Of a stretch of 33,754 bases of DNA, positions 15,380 through 22,205 are shown piece by piece. The stretch is from an uncultured Bacteroidia bacterium (lineage in GTDB: Bacteria; Bacteroidota; Bacteroidia; Bacteroidales; ML635J-15), in NCBI GenBank assembly GCA_902790405.1, contig CADARW010000051.1, positions 1 through 33,754 of the forward strand. The letters are read 5' to 3'. Made by a program: the position numbers and the translations under genes. Within the stretch, counting starts at the first letter, position 1; each line of letters opens with the position of its first letter. Below the pieces are notes generated by a model, which saw only the letters and a list, made by a program, of their open reading frames with translations, was not told the DNA's origin and ran no database searches.

Positions 15380-16513
15380 ATGAATTTTGTAATTTCAAGT
15401 TCACAGCTTTTGTCGCAGCTTCAAATAGTAAGCAGGGTTGTTAATTCGAAGAATGCTCTTCCTATTCTCGACAACGTATTGTTGTCTGTCGAAGATGGAA
15501 TATTAAAAATCACTGCAAGCGACCTCGAAAGCACTATCAGCACAACATTGCCTCTCGAAAACTACGATGGCAATGGCGTTATTGCTACCGACACAAAGAA
15601 AATCCTCGAAATCCTCAAGGAATTTTCGGAGCAGCCACTTACATTCAACATCAACACCGAAGACAACAGAATCGACATGGAGTCTGCCGACGGTAAATAT
15701 ACTCTTGTTGGTGTTGACGGTGCCGATTTTCCGCAAGCTACTCAGTTGAAAGCCGACAAGACCATAAGTACAAGCATCAACCACGACGTATTGTACAATG
15801 GTATCAATTCAACGATATTTGCAACTGGCGACGATGAACTTCGCCCGATAATGAACGGTATATTCATCGAACTCCAGGAATCGGGAATTAACTTTGTTGC
15901 TACCGATGCACACAAGCTTGTAAAATACACCCGCAGGGACGTCAAGATTCCGACCGAAAGCTCGTTTATCCTGCCAAAGAAGCCTGCCAACATACTGAAG
16001 GGCATATTGCCGAAAGCAGCCGAAGACGTTCTCCTCGAATTCGACGAAAAGAACGCAGTATTTTCATTCGGCTCGATACGCCTTGTATGCCGTCTGCTCG
16101 AAGGCGTATATCCAAACTACAATTCGGTAATCCCACGCGAAAATCCGAATACTCTTGTAGTAGATAGAGTAAACCTTTCTACTTCGTTGCGCCGCGTAGG
16201 TATGTTCGCAAGCCAGTCGAGCAACCTCGTTGGACTCAAGATTTCGGGTGCATCGCTCGAAATGTCGGCTCAGGATATGGACTTCTCGATTTCGGCACGT
16301 GAACACATTGCATGCCAGTACGAAGGCGATGAAATGGAAATCGGATTCAAGTCGAATTTCCTTGTCGAAATTCTCAACAACATTCAGACTCCAGAAGTCA
16401 CCATCAAGCTTTCGGATCCTACACGCGCAGGAATTATCCTTCCGAAGGACAACGAAAATCCCGACGAGGAAGTCCTGATGTTGCTGATGCCGATGATGAT
16501 AAACAAAATGTAA
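15380..16513 (+). CDS. dnaN: DNA polymerase III subunit beta (sliding clamp)
   Basis: The 377-residue product is the ring-shaped processivity clamp that tethers DNA polymerases to DNA. It starts MNFVISSSQLLSQLQIVSRVVNSKNALPILDN, the typical Bacteroidota start, and has the three repeated clamp folds, 'RPIMNGIFIEL' at the beginning of domain 2, 'ATDAHKLVKY', 'GVYPNYNSVIP', and the conserved C-terminal 'LMLLMPMMI'-type tail that forms part of the binding groove. Frame and length are normal. It is not next to dnaA here, as is usual in this phylum, and is closed by its own terminator. Confidence 0.97.
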   Translation: MNFVISSSQLLSQLQIVSRVVNSKNALPILDNVLLSVEDGILKITASDLESTISTTLPLENYDGNGVIATDTKKILEILKEFSEQPLTFNINTEDNRIDMESADGKYTLVGVDGADFPQATQLKADKTISTSINHDVLYNGINSTIFATGDDELRPIMNGIFIELQESGINFVATDAHKLVKYTRRDVKIPTESSFILPKKPANILKGILPKAAEDVLLEFDEKNAVFSFGSIRLVCRLLEGVYPNYNSVIPRENPNTLVVDRVNLSTSLRRVGMFASQSSNLVGLKISGASLEMSAQDMDFSISAREHIACQYEGDEMEIGFKSNFLVEILNNIQTPEVTIKLSDPTRAGIILPKDNENPDEEVLMLLMPMMINKM

Positions 16514-16529
16514 AACAAAAAAATAATGC

Positions 16530-16560
16530 ATTACCCGAATTTTTCGGGTAATCTTTTTTT
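16530..16560 (+). terminator. Intrinsic terminator of dnaN
   Basis: ATTACCCGAA (16530-16539) pairs with TTCGGGTAAT (16543-16552), followed by CTTTTTTT. The ATG of the next gene lies 3 nt beyond the T-run, so the exonuclease must either rely on readthrough or have a promoter buried in the end of dnaN. Confidence 0.85.
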
Positions 16561-16562
16561 AT

Positions 16563-17345
16563 ATGTATATGAGAATTCAACTTCATAAGCCGATAGTATT
16601 TTTCGACCTTGAGACCACAGGCATTAACATCGCCACCGATAGGGTTGTAGAAATTTCCATAATAAAAGTTCATCCCAACGGAAATGAACTAAGGAAGACA
16701 TATCGCATAAATCCAGAAATTCCAATTCCGCCACAATCGACGGCAATACACGGAATTAGCGACGCAGATGTTGCAGGATGCCCTACTTTCAAGCAACTGG
16801 CAAAGGAATTGATGCAAATTTTCGCCGATGCCGACATTGCAGGATACAACTCCAACAAGTTTGACGTGCCTTTACTTGCCGAAGAATTTATCCGTGCTGG
16901 GGTTGATTTTGACCTGAAAAAAAGGAATTTCGTTGACGTGATGAGCATCTTCATGAAGAAGGAACCTCGCAACCTATCGGCAGCATACAAGTTCTACTGC
17001 AATGGTGACCTCGAAAATGCACACTCTGCAAACGCCGACACCGATGCCACCTACGAGGTTTTCAAAGCTCAGCTCGAACGCTATGCCGACATTGGCAACG
17101 ACATCCAAGAAATCTCAAAATTCTCATCTTACAACAATAATGCCGATTTCATGGGACGGCTCGTTTACGATGCCGACCACAATGTTGTAGTCAATTTTGG
17201 AAAGTACAAAGGCTTGCTTTTGACAGACGTCTTCCGCAAGGATTCGGCATATTACGACTGGATGATGAAAGGGGAATTTCCTCTCTACACAAAAAAGGTT
17301 CTCACCGACGAATACATGAAGTTCAAGATGGAATCAAAGAAATAA
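16563..17345 (+). CDS. DnaQ-family 3'-5' exonuclease with ExoX-like C-terminus
   Basis: The 260-residue protein has the DEDDh exonuclease motifs: Exo I FFDLETTG (D15, E17), Exo II around 'AGYNSNKFDVPLL', and Exo III HSANADTDA with the histidine and final aspartate. These predict two-metal 3'-5' DNA (or RNA) exonuclease activity of the polymerase III epsilon/ExoX type. The last 60 residues carry 'FGKYKGLLLTDVFRKDSAYYDWMMKGEFP', split here as the ExoX C-terminal element (GKYKG...YYDWM) found in many Bacteroidota exonucleases. ATG 16563 and ATG 16569 are both possible starts; both lie right behind the dnaN terminator. Association with the adjacent dnaN product in repair or proofreading is plausible but not shown. 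Confidence 0.9.
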   Translation: MYMRIQLHKPIVFFDLETTGINIATDRVVEISIIKVHPNGNELRKTYRINPEIPIPPQSTAIHGISDADVAGCPTFKQLAKELMQIFADADIAGYNSNKFDVPLLAEEFIRAGVDFDLKKRNFVDVMSIFMKKEPRNLSAAYKFYCNGDLENAHSANADTDATYEVFKAQLERYADIGNDIQEISKFSSYNNNADFMGRLVYDADHNVVVNFGKYKGLLLTDVFRKDSAYYDWMMKGEFPLYTKKVLTDEYMKFKMESKK

Positions 17346-17346
17346 T

Positions 17347-17374
17347 AAAAAAGCCCCAAATTGGGGCTTTTTTT
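17347..17374. terminator. Bidirectional terminator
   Basis: AAAAAAGCCCC and GGGGCTTTTTTT pair around AAATT, directly after the exonuclease stop and beyond the 3' end of the minus-strand lipoprotein gene. It can serve both converging genes. Confidence 0.85.
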
Positions 17375-17439
17375 ATTGCTTTTACTGATTATTCTTCCTT
17401 CAGAACATCCAAGATGCTGAAAATCTTGGTTTCGCCGTA

Positions 17440-18312
17440 CTAGTCGGTTGCCCAAACGCGACCAATCTTCTTGTCAATCTTTGTAACCTTGTAGCCAGTT
17501 CTGAAGCTTCCAACAAAATTAGCCATCACTTCGTCACCGACATTTATGTCCTGATTGAGCGGAACAACCTTGCAGAATTCCTTCTTATATACGGTTATTT
17601 TTCCAGCCCAACCCGACAGGAGCAAATACTTGTCGGCTGCATTTATGAGGGTGAAAATCTTGTAGCTTCCATCGGCATTGACGGTAACTTGTGCGCCGGG
17701 CTGCCATTCGTTATTCTTGAGGACTACAAATGTGTTGGGACGCAGTTGCTCGTTGTTGTGATCGTTTGCAAAACCTTTTCCGTCGTCCTTCCAGTCCATG
17801 TCGAGATAGCAAACCTTTGGCGATGCGGGATTTGAGTCGTCGGTAACGATTGCACGTTCCATTCCCGAACCGCTTTGCCACCAAGTGAGCACAATGTCGC
17901 CCTTCTTTGCAGTCTGTCCCTGCGGAATAGGAATAATCAGTGCATTAGGCATTTCGATGTCCTGTCCCATGCTTGACACAACCGACGATTTTTCGCCTAT
18001 GCTCTTGAGTGTAGCATTGTAAAAGATATAGGTTTCTTCAGCTGGATCGTTCGATTCCTTTAGCTTGTCCGGATAGAACGAATGTATTGACAAAACTGTC
18101 TGTCCTTCGGCAAGACCCTCGTTCTTGGCCTCTTCGGGGAAATACCACGGAAAATCGGATGCTTCGATTGCTTTTTCAACTTCAGATTTTTCTTCATCGG
18201 TTGCCGATGTATTGTTTTCCTGAAGGTTGATGCTGTGTGTAGTAGCGCCACCACAACCTGCCATTGCCAGCGACAACGGCAATACGATTGCAAACAAAAT
18301 GTTCTTTCTCAT
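17440..18312 (-). CDS. Lipoprotein of unknown function, probably ending early at a TAG
   Basis: The 290-residue product begins with a lipoprotein signal peptide: MRKNILFAIVLPLSLAMAGC, with the lipobox LAMAGC and Cys20 as lipid anchor. The mature part is acidic (EEKSEVEKAIE). Around residues 110-270 it has two beta-rich segments with 'KKGDIVLTWWQSG' and 'VGDEVMANFVGSFRTGYKVTKIDKKIGRVWATD', which look like Tudor/SH3-like barrel strands. I do not recognise the family. The stop is a TAG at 17440-17442. The same frame then continues for 16 codons, YGETKIFSILDVLKEE, to a TAA at 17389-17391. That extension completes the barrel pattern and ends just before the terminator, so the natural end is probably 17389. 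Promoter at 18354-18384. Confidence 0.8.
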   Translation of the reverse strand: MRKNILFAIVLPLSLAMAGCGGATTHSINLQENNTSATDEEKSEVEKAIEASDFPWYFPEEAKNEGLAEGQTVLSIHSFYPDKLKESNDPAEETYIFYNATLKSIGEKSSVVSSMGQDIEMPNALIIPIPQGQTAKKGDIVLTWWQSGSGMERAIVTDDSNPASPKVCYLDMDWKDDGKGFANDHNNEQLRPNTFVVLKNNEWQPGAQVTVNADGSYKIFTLINAADKYLLLSGWAGKITVYKKEFCKVVPLNQDINVGDEVMANFVGSFRTGYKVTKIDKKIGRVWATD

Positions 18313-18353
18313 ATTTATACTATTTAAAATTAAAATATCGAACCATTATTTTA

Positions 18354-18384
18354 CAAAGGTAATCTCCATTTTTGATTTGGCAAA
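18354..18384 (-). promoter_or_regulatory. Promoter of the lipoprotein gene
   Basis: On the minus strand TTTG (18384-18381), 19 nt, then TACCTTTG (18361-18354). Both boxes match the Bacteroidota consensus TTTG/TAnnTTTG with normal spacing; it is the best-formed promoter in the window. The leader is about 35 nt. Confidence 0.7.
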
Positions 18385-18425
18385 ATTTTTTCACAAGCAA
18401 CACATTTCGGTTTTTTTTTGACGTT

Positions 18426-18445
18426 AGCCGTTGCACGCAACGGCT
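18426..18445. repeat. Perfect 9-bp hairpin
   Basis: AGCCGTTGC, AC, GCAACGGCT is a perfect inverted repeat. It lies upstream of the lipoprotein promoter next to a run of nine T (18412-18420). It could be a terminator for minus-strand transcription from the radical SAM gene or a member of the hairpin-repeat family. Confidence 0.5.
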
Positions 18446-18514
18446 CTACAGATTTTGAAATTGATTCGGTGCAAATCATTGCGCCGCTACAATCATTAAT
18501 TAAACATTGTACTG

Positions 18515-18637
18515 TCGCGGTGGCCACGCCGCAACAAGAACGGCGAAGCCCTCAACGAAGTTAAACGGCTTCAGCCATTCAAACGGCGAAGCCATCAAAC
18601 GCCGCAGGCATAGAACGGCGAAGCCCTCAACGAAGTT
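18515..18637 (-). repeat. Hairpin-word repeat tract D (3' of the radical SAM gene)
   Basis: Read on the minus strand this is a chain of AACTTCGTT, GAGGGCTTCGCCGTT, TATGCCTGCGGCGTTT, GATGGCTTCGCCGTTT, AATGGCTGAAGCCGTTT, AACTTCGTT and GAGGGCTTCGCCGTT. The words are the same as in tract B (3176-3220), in the same order for several steps. The stop codon of the radical SAM frame (TAA at 18638-18636) is formed within the first AACTTCGTT word, so the tract begins at the very end of the coding region. The 323-nt gap 18313-18635 holds this tract, the 18426 hairpin and the lipoprotein promoter, and no gene. Confidence 0.7.
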
Positions 18638-19474
18638 AAACCTTTCTAATTATTCCATCCAATTTTTCCAATGACCAATCGGGCACATATTCCTCCGAAT
18701 TGCTGCTTAATTCCTGGAAATACCCGTTGTGCAGACCGCATTGCTTGAAATGGGCCGATATTTCATCGTATTCGCTCTGCGTGATGGTGCGACCGAGCAA
18801 GGGATGGTTCTTGACATCTTTCGTTGGAAAATATTGAGCCATAAGGCTTACATAGATGTTGCGGTCGAACGATGCTAGGTAATCGAGCACGCGCTTGCTG
18901 TTGTCGAGGTTGCCAGGCAGCACAAGGTGGCGAACTATTACGCCACGGCGTAGCATTCCGTTTACAAAGACATTTTTAGGTCGCTGGCGTTTCATCTCGG
19001 CAATGGCAGCAGTTGCCGTTTCAAAATAATTTGGTGCCGACGAATATTCCACCGCAAGGCTGTTGTCGGCATACTTGAGGTCGGGCAGATACACATCGAC
19101 AAGCCCTTCGAGGCGGCGCAACTGTTCAACCGATTCGTAGCCGTTGCTGTTGTAGACGACAGGAATTTTTATCTACTGACGAGGTTAATGTTTTCGGCAC
19201 CAACACTTTGCTGGTAAAGCATAAGTTTGCCGAGCGTATCAACCGAAATTTCCCTGCCGTATGCCGAGCGCGAAATTGCATCGTTCTGGCAGAAGATGCA
19301 GCGCAGGTTGCATCCCGAGAAGAAAATCGTTCCGCTTCCGTGTGTTCCCGAAATGCACGGCTCCTCCCACTCGTGTATTCCTACACGGGCAATGGTAAGA
19401 CCTTTAACTCGGCAGAAACCAGCCTGTTCGGCACGGTTTACCTTGCAATTGCGTGGACAAAAACTACATTCCAT
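18636..19474 (-). pseudogene. PflX-type radical SAM protein, broken near 19170
   Basis: The N-terminal frame (19474-19169) has the auxiliary cysteine motif MECSFCPRNC...GFC (C3, C6, C10, C21), the block 'EEPCISGTHGSGTIFFSGC', and the radical SAM signature C55-x3-C59-x2-C62. It ends in a TAA just after 'AENINLVSR'. The other frame resumes at 'KIPVVYNSNGYESVEQLRRLEG' (split: KIPVVYNSNGY, ESVEQLRRLEG) and continues through VDVYLPDLKYAD and RHLVLPGN to the end. In intact family members (COG1313, PflA/PflX-like) 'NLVTPTH' and about 20 further residues lie between these blocks. So roughly 60-70 nt are missing and the frame has changed. The role of the family is poorly known (glycyl-radical-enzyme activase-like). 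As read, the gene cannot make a full protein; assembly error is possible. Confidence 0.85.
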
Positions 19475-19494
19475 CGTACATCATTTTCGATGCG

Positions 19495-19502
19495 CAAAAG
19501 TA
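19495..19502 (-). promoter_or_regulatory. -7 box for the radical SAM gene
   Basis: On the minus strand TACTTTTG followed by CGC matches TAnnTTTG, 21 nt before the ATG at 19474. It shares the 168-nt divergent gap with the efp promoter. Confidence 0.5.
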
Positions 19503-19608
19503 AGGTTTATTTCGTTTGCGAAATGCAACAATTGTTATGTTGTTATGTTTATTCGATGCAAAAAGTATTTTTTTTGACAAATACATATAATAAAAAAATA
19601 AAAGTGAT

Positions 19609-19616
19609 TATCTTTG
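19609..19616 (+). promoter_or_regulatory. -7 box for efp and the polysaccharide genes
   Basis: TATCTTTG followed by CACC matches TAnnTTTG, 27 nt before the efp ATG. No -33 TTTG stands at the right distance. Confidence 0.55.
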
Positions 19617-19642
19617 CACCCTAATTTTAGTAATACATTTAT

Positions 19643-20208
19643 ATGGCAACAACAGCAGACATTAGAAAAGGTTTAGCAATGGAACTCGAAGGAAAGCTTT
19701 ACCTTGTGGTTGATTTTCAGCATGTAAAACCAGGCAAAAAGGCGGAGCATTCGTCCGTACAAAGCTTAAGAGCCTCGAAAACGGAAAGACCATCGACAAG
19801 ACTTTCAACTCGGGTGCATCGATAAACCCGGTAAGAATCGAACGCCGTCCGTACCAATTTGTATATAAGGACGATATGGGCTACAACTTCATGCACATGG
19901 AGACTTTCGAGCAGATAGCTATTCCCGAAGATGTTATCGACGGAGTTGAATTCCTCAAGGAAGGTCAGGATGTAGAAGTAGTGGTTCATGCCGAAACCGA
20001 AACTCCACTCTCATGCGAACTTCCTCCATTTATCGAGGCAACAGTTACCTACACCGAACCAGGTCTCAAGGGCGATACTACAACCAACGCACTGAAGCCT
20101 GCAACAATCGACACTGGCGCTCAGATTATGGTTCCTCTGTTCATCGAAATAGGTGAAAAGATTAAGGTTGACACCCGTACAAAGGAATACGCCGAAAGAG
20201 CAAAATAA
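19643..20208 (+). pseudogene. efp: Elongation factor P, frameshifted in the A-tract at 19736-19740
   Basis: EF-P enters stalled ribosomes and helps form bonds at polyproline stretches. The first frame reads [11 protein letters not shown] through FQHVKPGKK, then turns into non-homologous sequence and stops at 19825. The homologous sequence ([67 protein letters not shown]) continues in the -1 frame to 20208. The shift falls in GGC AAAAA GGC GGA: removing two A gives the standard KPGKGGAF, while a -1 slip on AAA-AAG gives KPGKKGGAF. The tract encodes the tip lysine (K32), the residue modified in many EF-Ps. A sequencing indel in the homopolymer is the simplest explanation. The end TAATG overlaps the ATG of the next gene. 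Confidence 0.9.
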
Positions 20209-21174
20209 TGTCATTACGTGTTTTTGACATGAACGAAAACGACAATAAAAGCACATTCAACGCATCAGATGTTCTGCTTCTAATAATTAAGAAGTGGAAA
20301 CATCTGCTTGTTGTTTGCGTCGTAGCCTTTGTTGCTTCGGTAATAATAAGCTACACCATACCCGAACGATACAAATCGACGGTTGTATTGTACCCGGCAA
20401 ACTCTACATCTGTATCACAGACACTAGCTGCCGACGGCACCACACAGAAGGGTCTGTTGCAGTTTGGCGAAAACGAGGAAGTGGAACAGCTGATGCAAGT
20501 GCTTCAGTCTAATGACATCAGAAACCGCATCATCGAGAAGTACAACCTAATCGAACATTACGGACTGAAGCCCGACACAAAATACCTTTATACCAAGCTT
20601 TACGGCAGTGCTCGATGAAAGTCCTGATACTGCAGCCATGATAGCCAACGACATTTCATACCTGCTTGATACCGTATACGCACGCATGCAGCGCGAAAGG
20701 GCTTACAAAGCTTTGAAGATTGTAGAACGTGAGTACCGCGAACAGGATGCTACAGTAAAGAACATCAAGGACTCACTGCAATACCTGAGCATGCTTGGCG
20801 TGATAGACGTAAGGTCACAGACCGAAATGTACAGCGAACAGTATGCTATTGCTTTGGCAAGTGGCAACGCCCGCAACATCAAGGAAATAGAGGCAAAACT
20901 CGACACCCTTGCAAAGTATGGTAGCGCACATTCAATACTTAAGGAACGCCTGACCGAGGAAGTACAGACACTAACCTTGCGCAAGAACAAGTATCGCGAA
21001 GCAATGATCGAACTCGAGCAGGACCTGCCAAACGCATTCATTGTGAACAAGGCTGAAAAAGCCGAAAAGAAATCATATCCGATACGCTGGCTCATAGTCC
21101 TGTCGACCGTATTGGCATCATTCTTCTTAGCATTGATTGTACTTGCAATAATTGAACCGTTAAAAAAAAAATAA
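20208..21174 (+). pseudogene. Wzz-like polysaccharide chain-length protein, broken near 20605
   Basis: The first frame (from ATG 20208, which overlaps the efp stop as TAATG; ATG 20229 is an alternative) has a cytoplasmic start, a membrane span (LLVVCVVAFVASVIISYTI) and the Wzz-type periplasmic entry 'PERYKSTVVLYP' with 'SNDIRNRIIEKYNLIEHYGL'. It stops at 20618 after KLYGSAR. The next frame resumes at VLDESPDTAAMIAND, then a coiled-coil region and a second span (YPIRWLIVLSTVLASF). Aligned to the paralog at 21261, about 17-18 residues ('YNSNVFFEKTSNDAITIT' in the paralog) are missing at the junction and the frame is changed. Intact Wzz proteins set O-antigen or exopolysaccharide length. As read, only two half-proteins could be made. 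Confidence 0.85.
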
Positions 21175-21260
21175 CTTTAATAAATAATACTCCGGCACAA
21201 GAACGGAAAGGATGTAGCAGAAAGATTTTTAATAAAATACTATTACCAAATTACGAAACC

Positions 21261-22205
21261 ATGGAAAGTTATTTCAAAACAAAAAGCATTTTCGGACTTA
21301 TTGCAAGATGGAAATGGCATTTGCTGATAATTACCGTAGCATCGGCTATTCTTGGACTAGTATTTTCAGGACCATATTTCATACATCCAAAATATAAGTC
21401 GGCGGCAACACTATACCCTGCCAACATTGTTTGCATGTCCGACGAATCGGAATCGGAACATATGCTCGAAGTGTTAGGCTCCGATGACATAAAATTCCAA
21501 ATAATAGAAAAATACGAATTATATTCACACTACGGCATTGATTCTACCGAAAATAATTCGTTGGCTAAGATTATGTCGCAATACAACAGCAATGTATTTT
21601 TCGAAAAAACTTCTAACGATGCCATAACGATAACAGTATGTGATGAAGATCCTCAGATTGCTGCCAATATGGTAAACTCGATTATTGAATTTTATGATAA
21701 ATTTGTTCTAAAATTAAATGCATTAAAATCGGAAGAAGTTTTGGATATATACAGCAAATCTGCAAAAGAAAAAGAGCATATAATCGACAGCCTCTCGGAA
21801 GTAATTAAGAAATACAGAACCGAATATGGCCTTATCGATCAAGAATCGCAAACAAAAGCTTACAGCGAGGGTGCTGCTCTGGGACGTTTGAACAACGACG
21901 CAATCTTAAAAAACTGGCAAATATATGGAGCCGAATATGCCAAGACCGACTCGCTGTTAACCAACACAATACAACGCTACAACAAGGACCTGAAAATTTG
22001 TGAGGATGCTCGCCGCGACATCAACAAGGAGCAGTCGTATTCACACATAATATCGAAGCCTTATGTAGCCGACAAGAAATTTTATCCCGTACGCTGGATT
22101 ATCACCCTTCTGGCGGGTCTAGGCGGTTGCCTTATTGGAATAATAGCAATTGCAATAATAGAAGGCTGCAGAAAACCCAAGGAAGAAATTGACACGCAAG
22201 ACTAA
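21261..22205 (+). CDS. Wzz-like polysaccharide chain-length determinant protein
   Basis: The 314-residue inner-membrane protein is a paralog of the preceding broken gene. It has a first membrane span at residues about 17-40 (WHLLIITVASAILGLVF), the conserved 'HPKYKSAATLYPAN' entry, 'SDDIKFQIIEKYELYSHYGI', a predicted helical coiled-coil region (residues about 150-260, rich in K/E/S), and a second span (YPVRWIITLLAGLGGCLIGIIAIAII) followed by a short charged tail. It lacks a tyrosine-kinase domain. Such proteins assemble as ring oligomers that control the length of polymers made by the Wzy-type polymerase, and the next gene is a candidate partner. Its end overlaps the start of that gene by 17 nt. 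Confidence 0.85.
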   Translation: MESYFKTKSIFGLIARWKWHLLIITVASAILGLVFSGPYFIHPKYKSAATLYPANIVCMSDESESEHMLEVLGSDDIKFQIIEKYELYSHYGIDSTENNSLAKIMSQYNSNVFFEKTSNDAITITVCDEDPQIAANMVNSIIEFYDKFVLKLNALKSEEVLDIYSKSAKEKEHIIDSLSEVIKKYRTEYGLIDQESQTKAYSEGAALGRLNNDAILKNWQIYGAEYAKTDSLLTNTIQRYNKDLKICEDARRDINKEQSYSHIISKPYVADKKFYPVRWIITLLAGLGGCLIGIIAIAIIEGCRKPKEEIDTQD

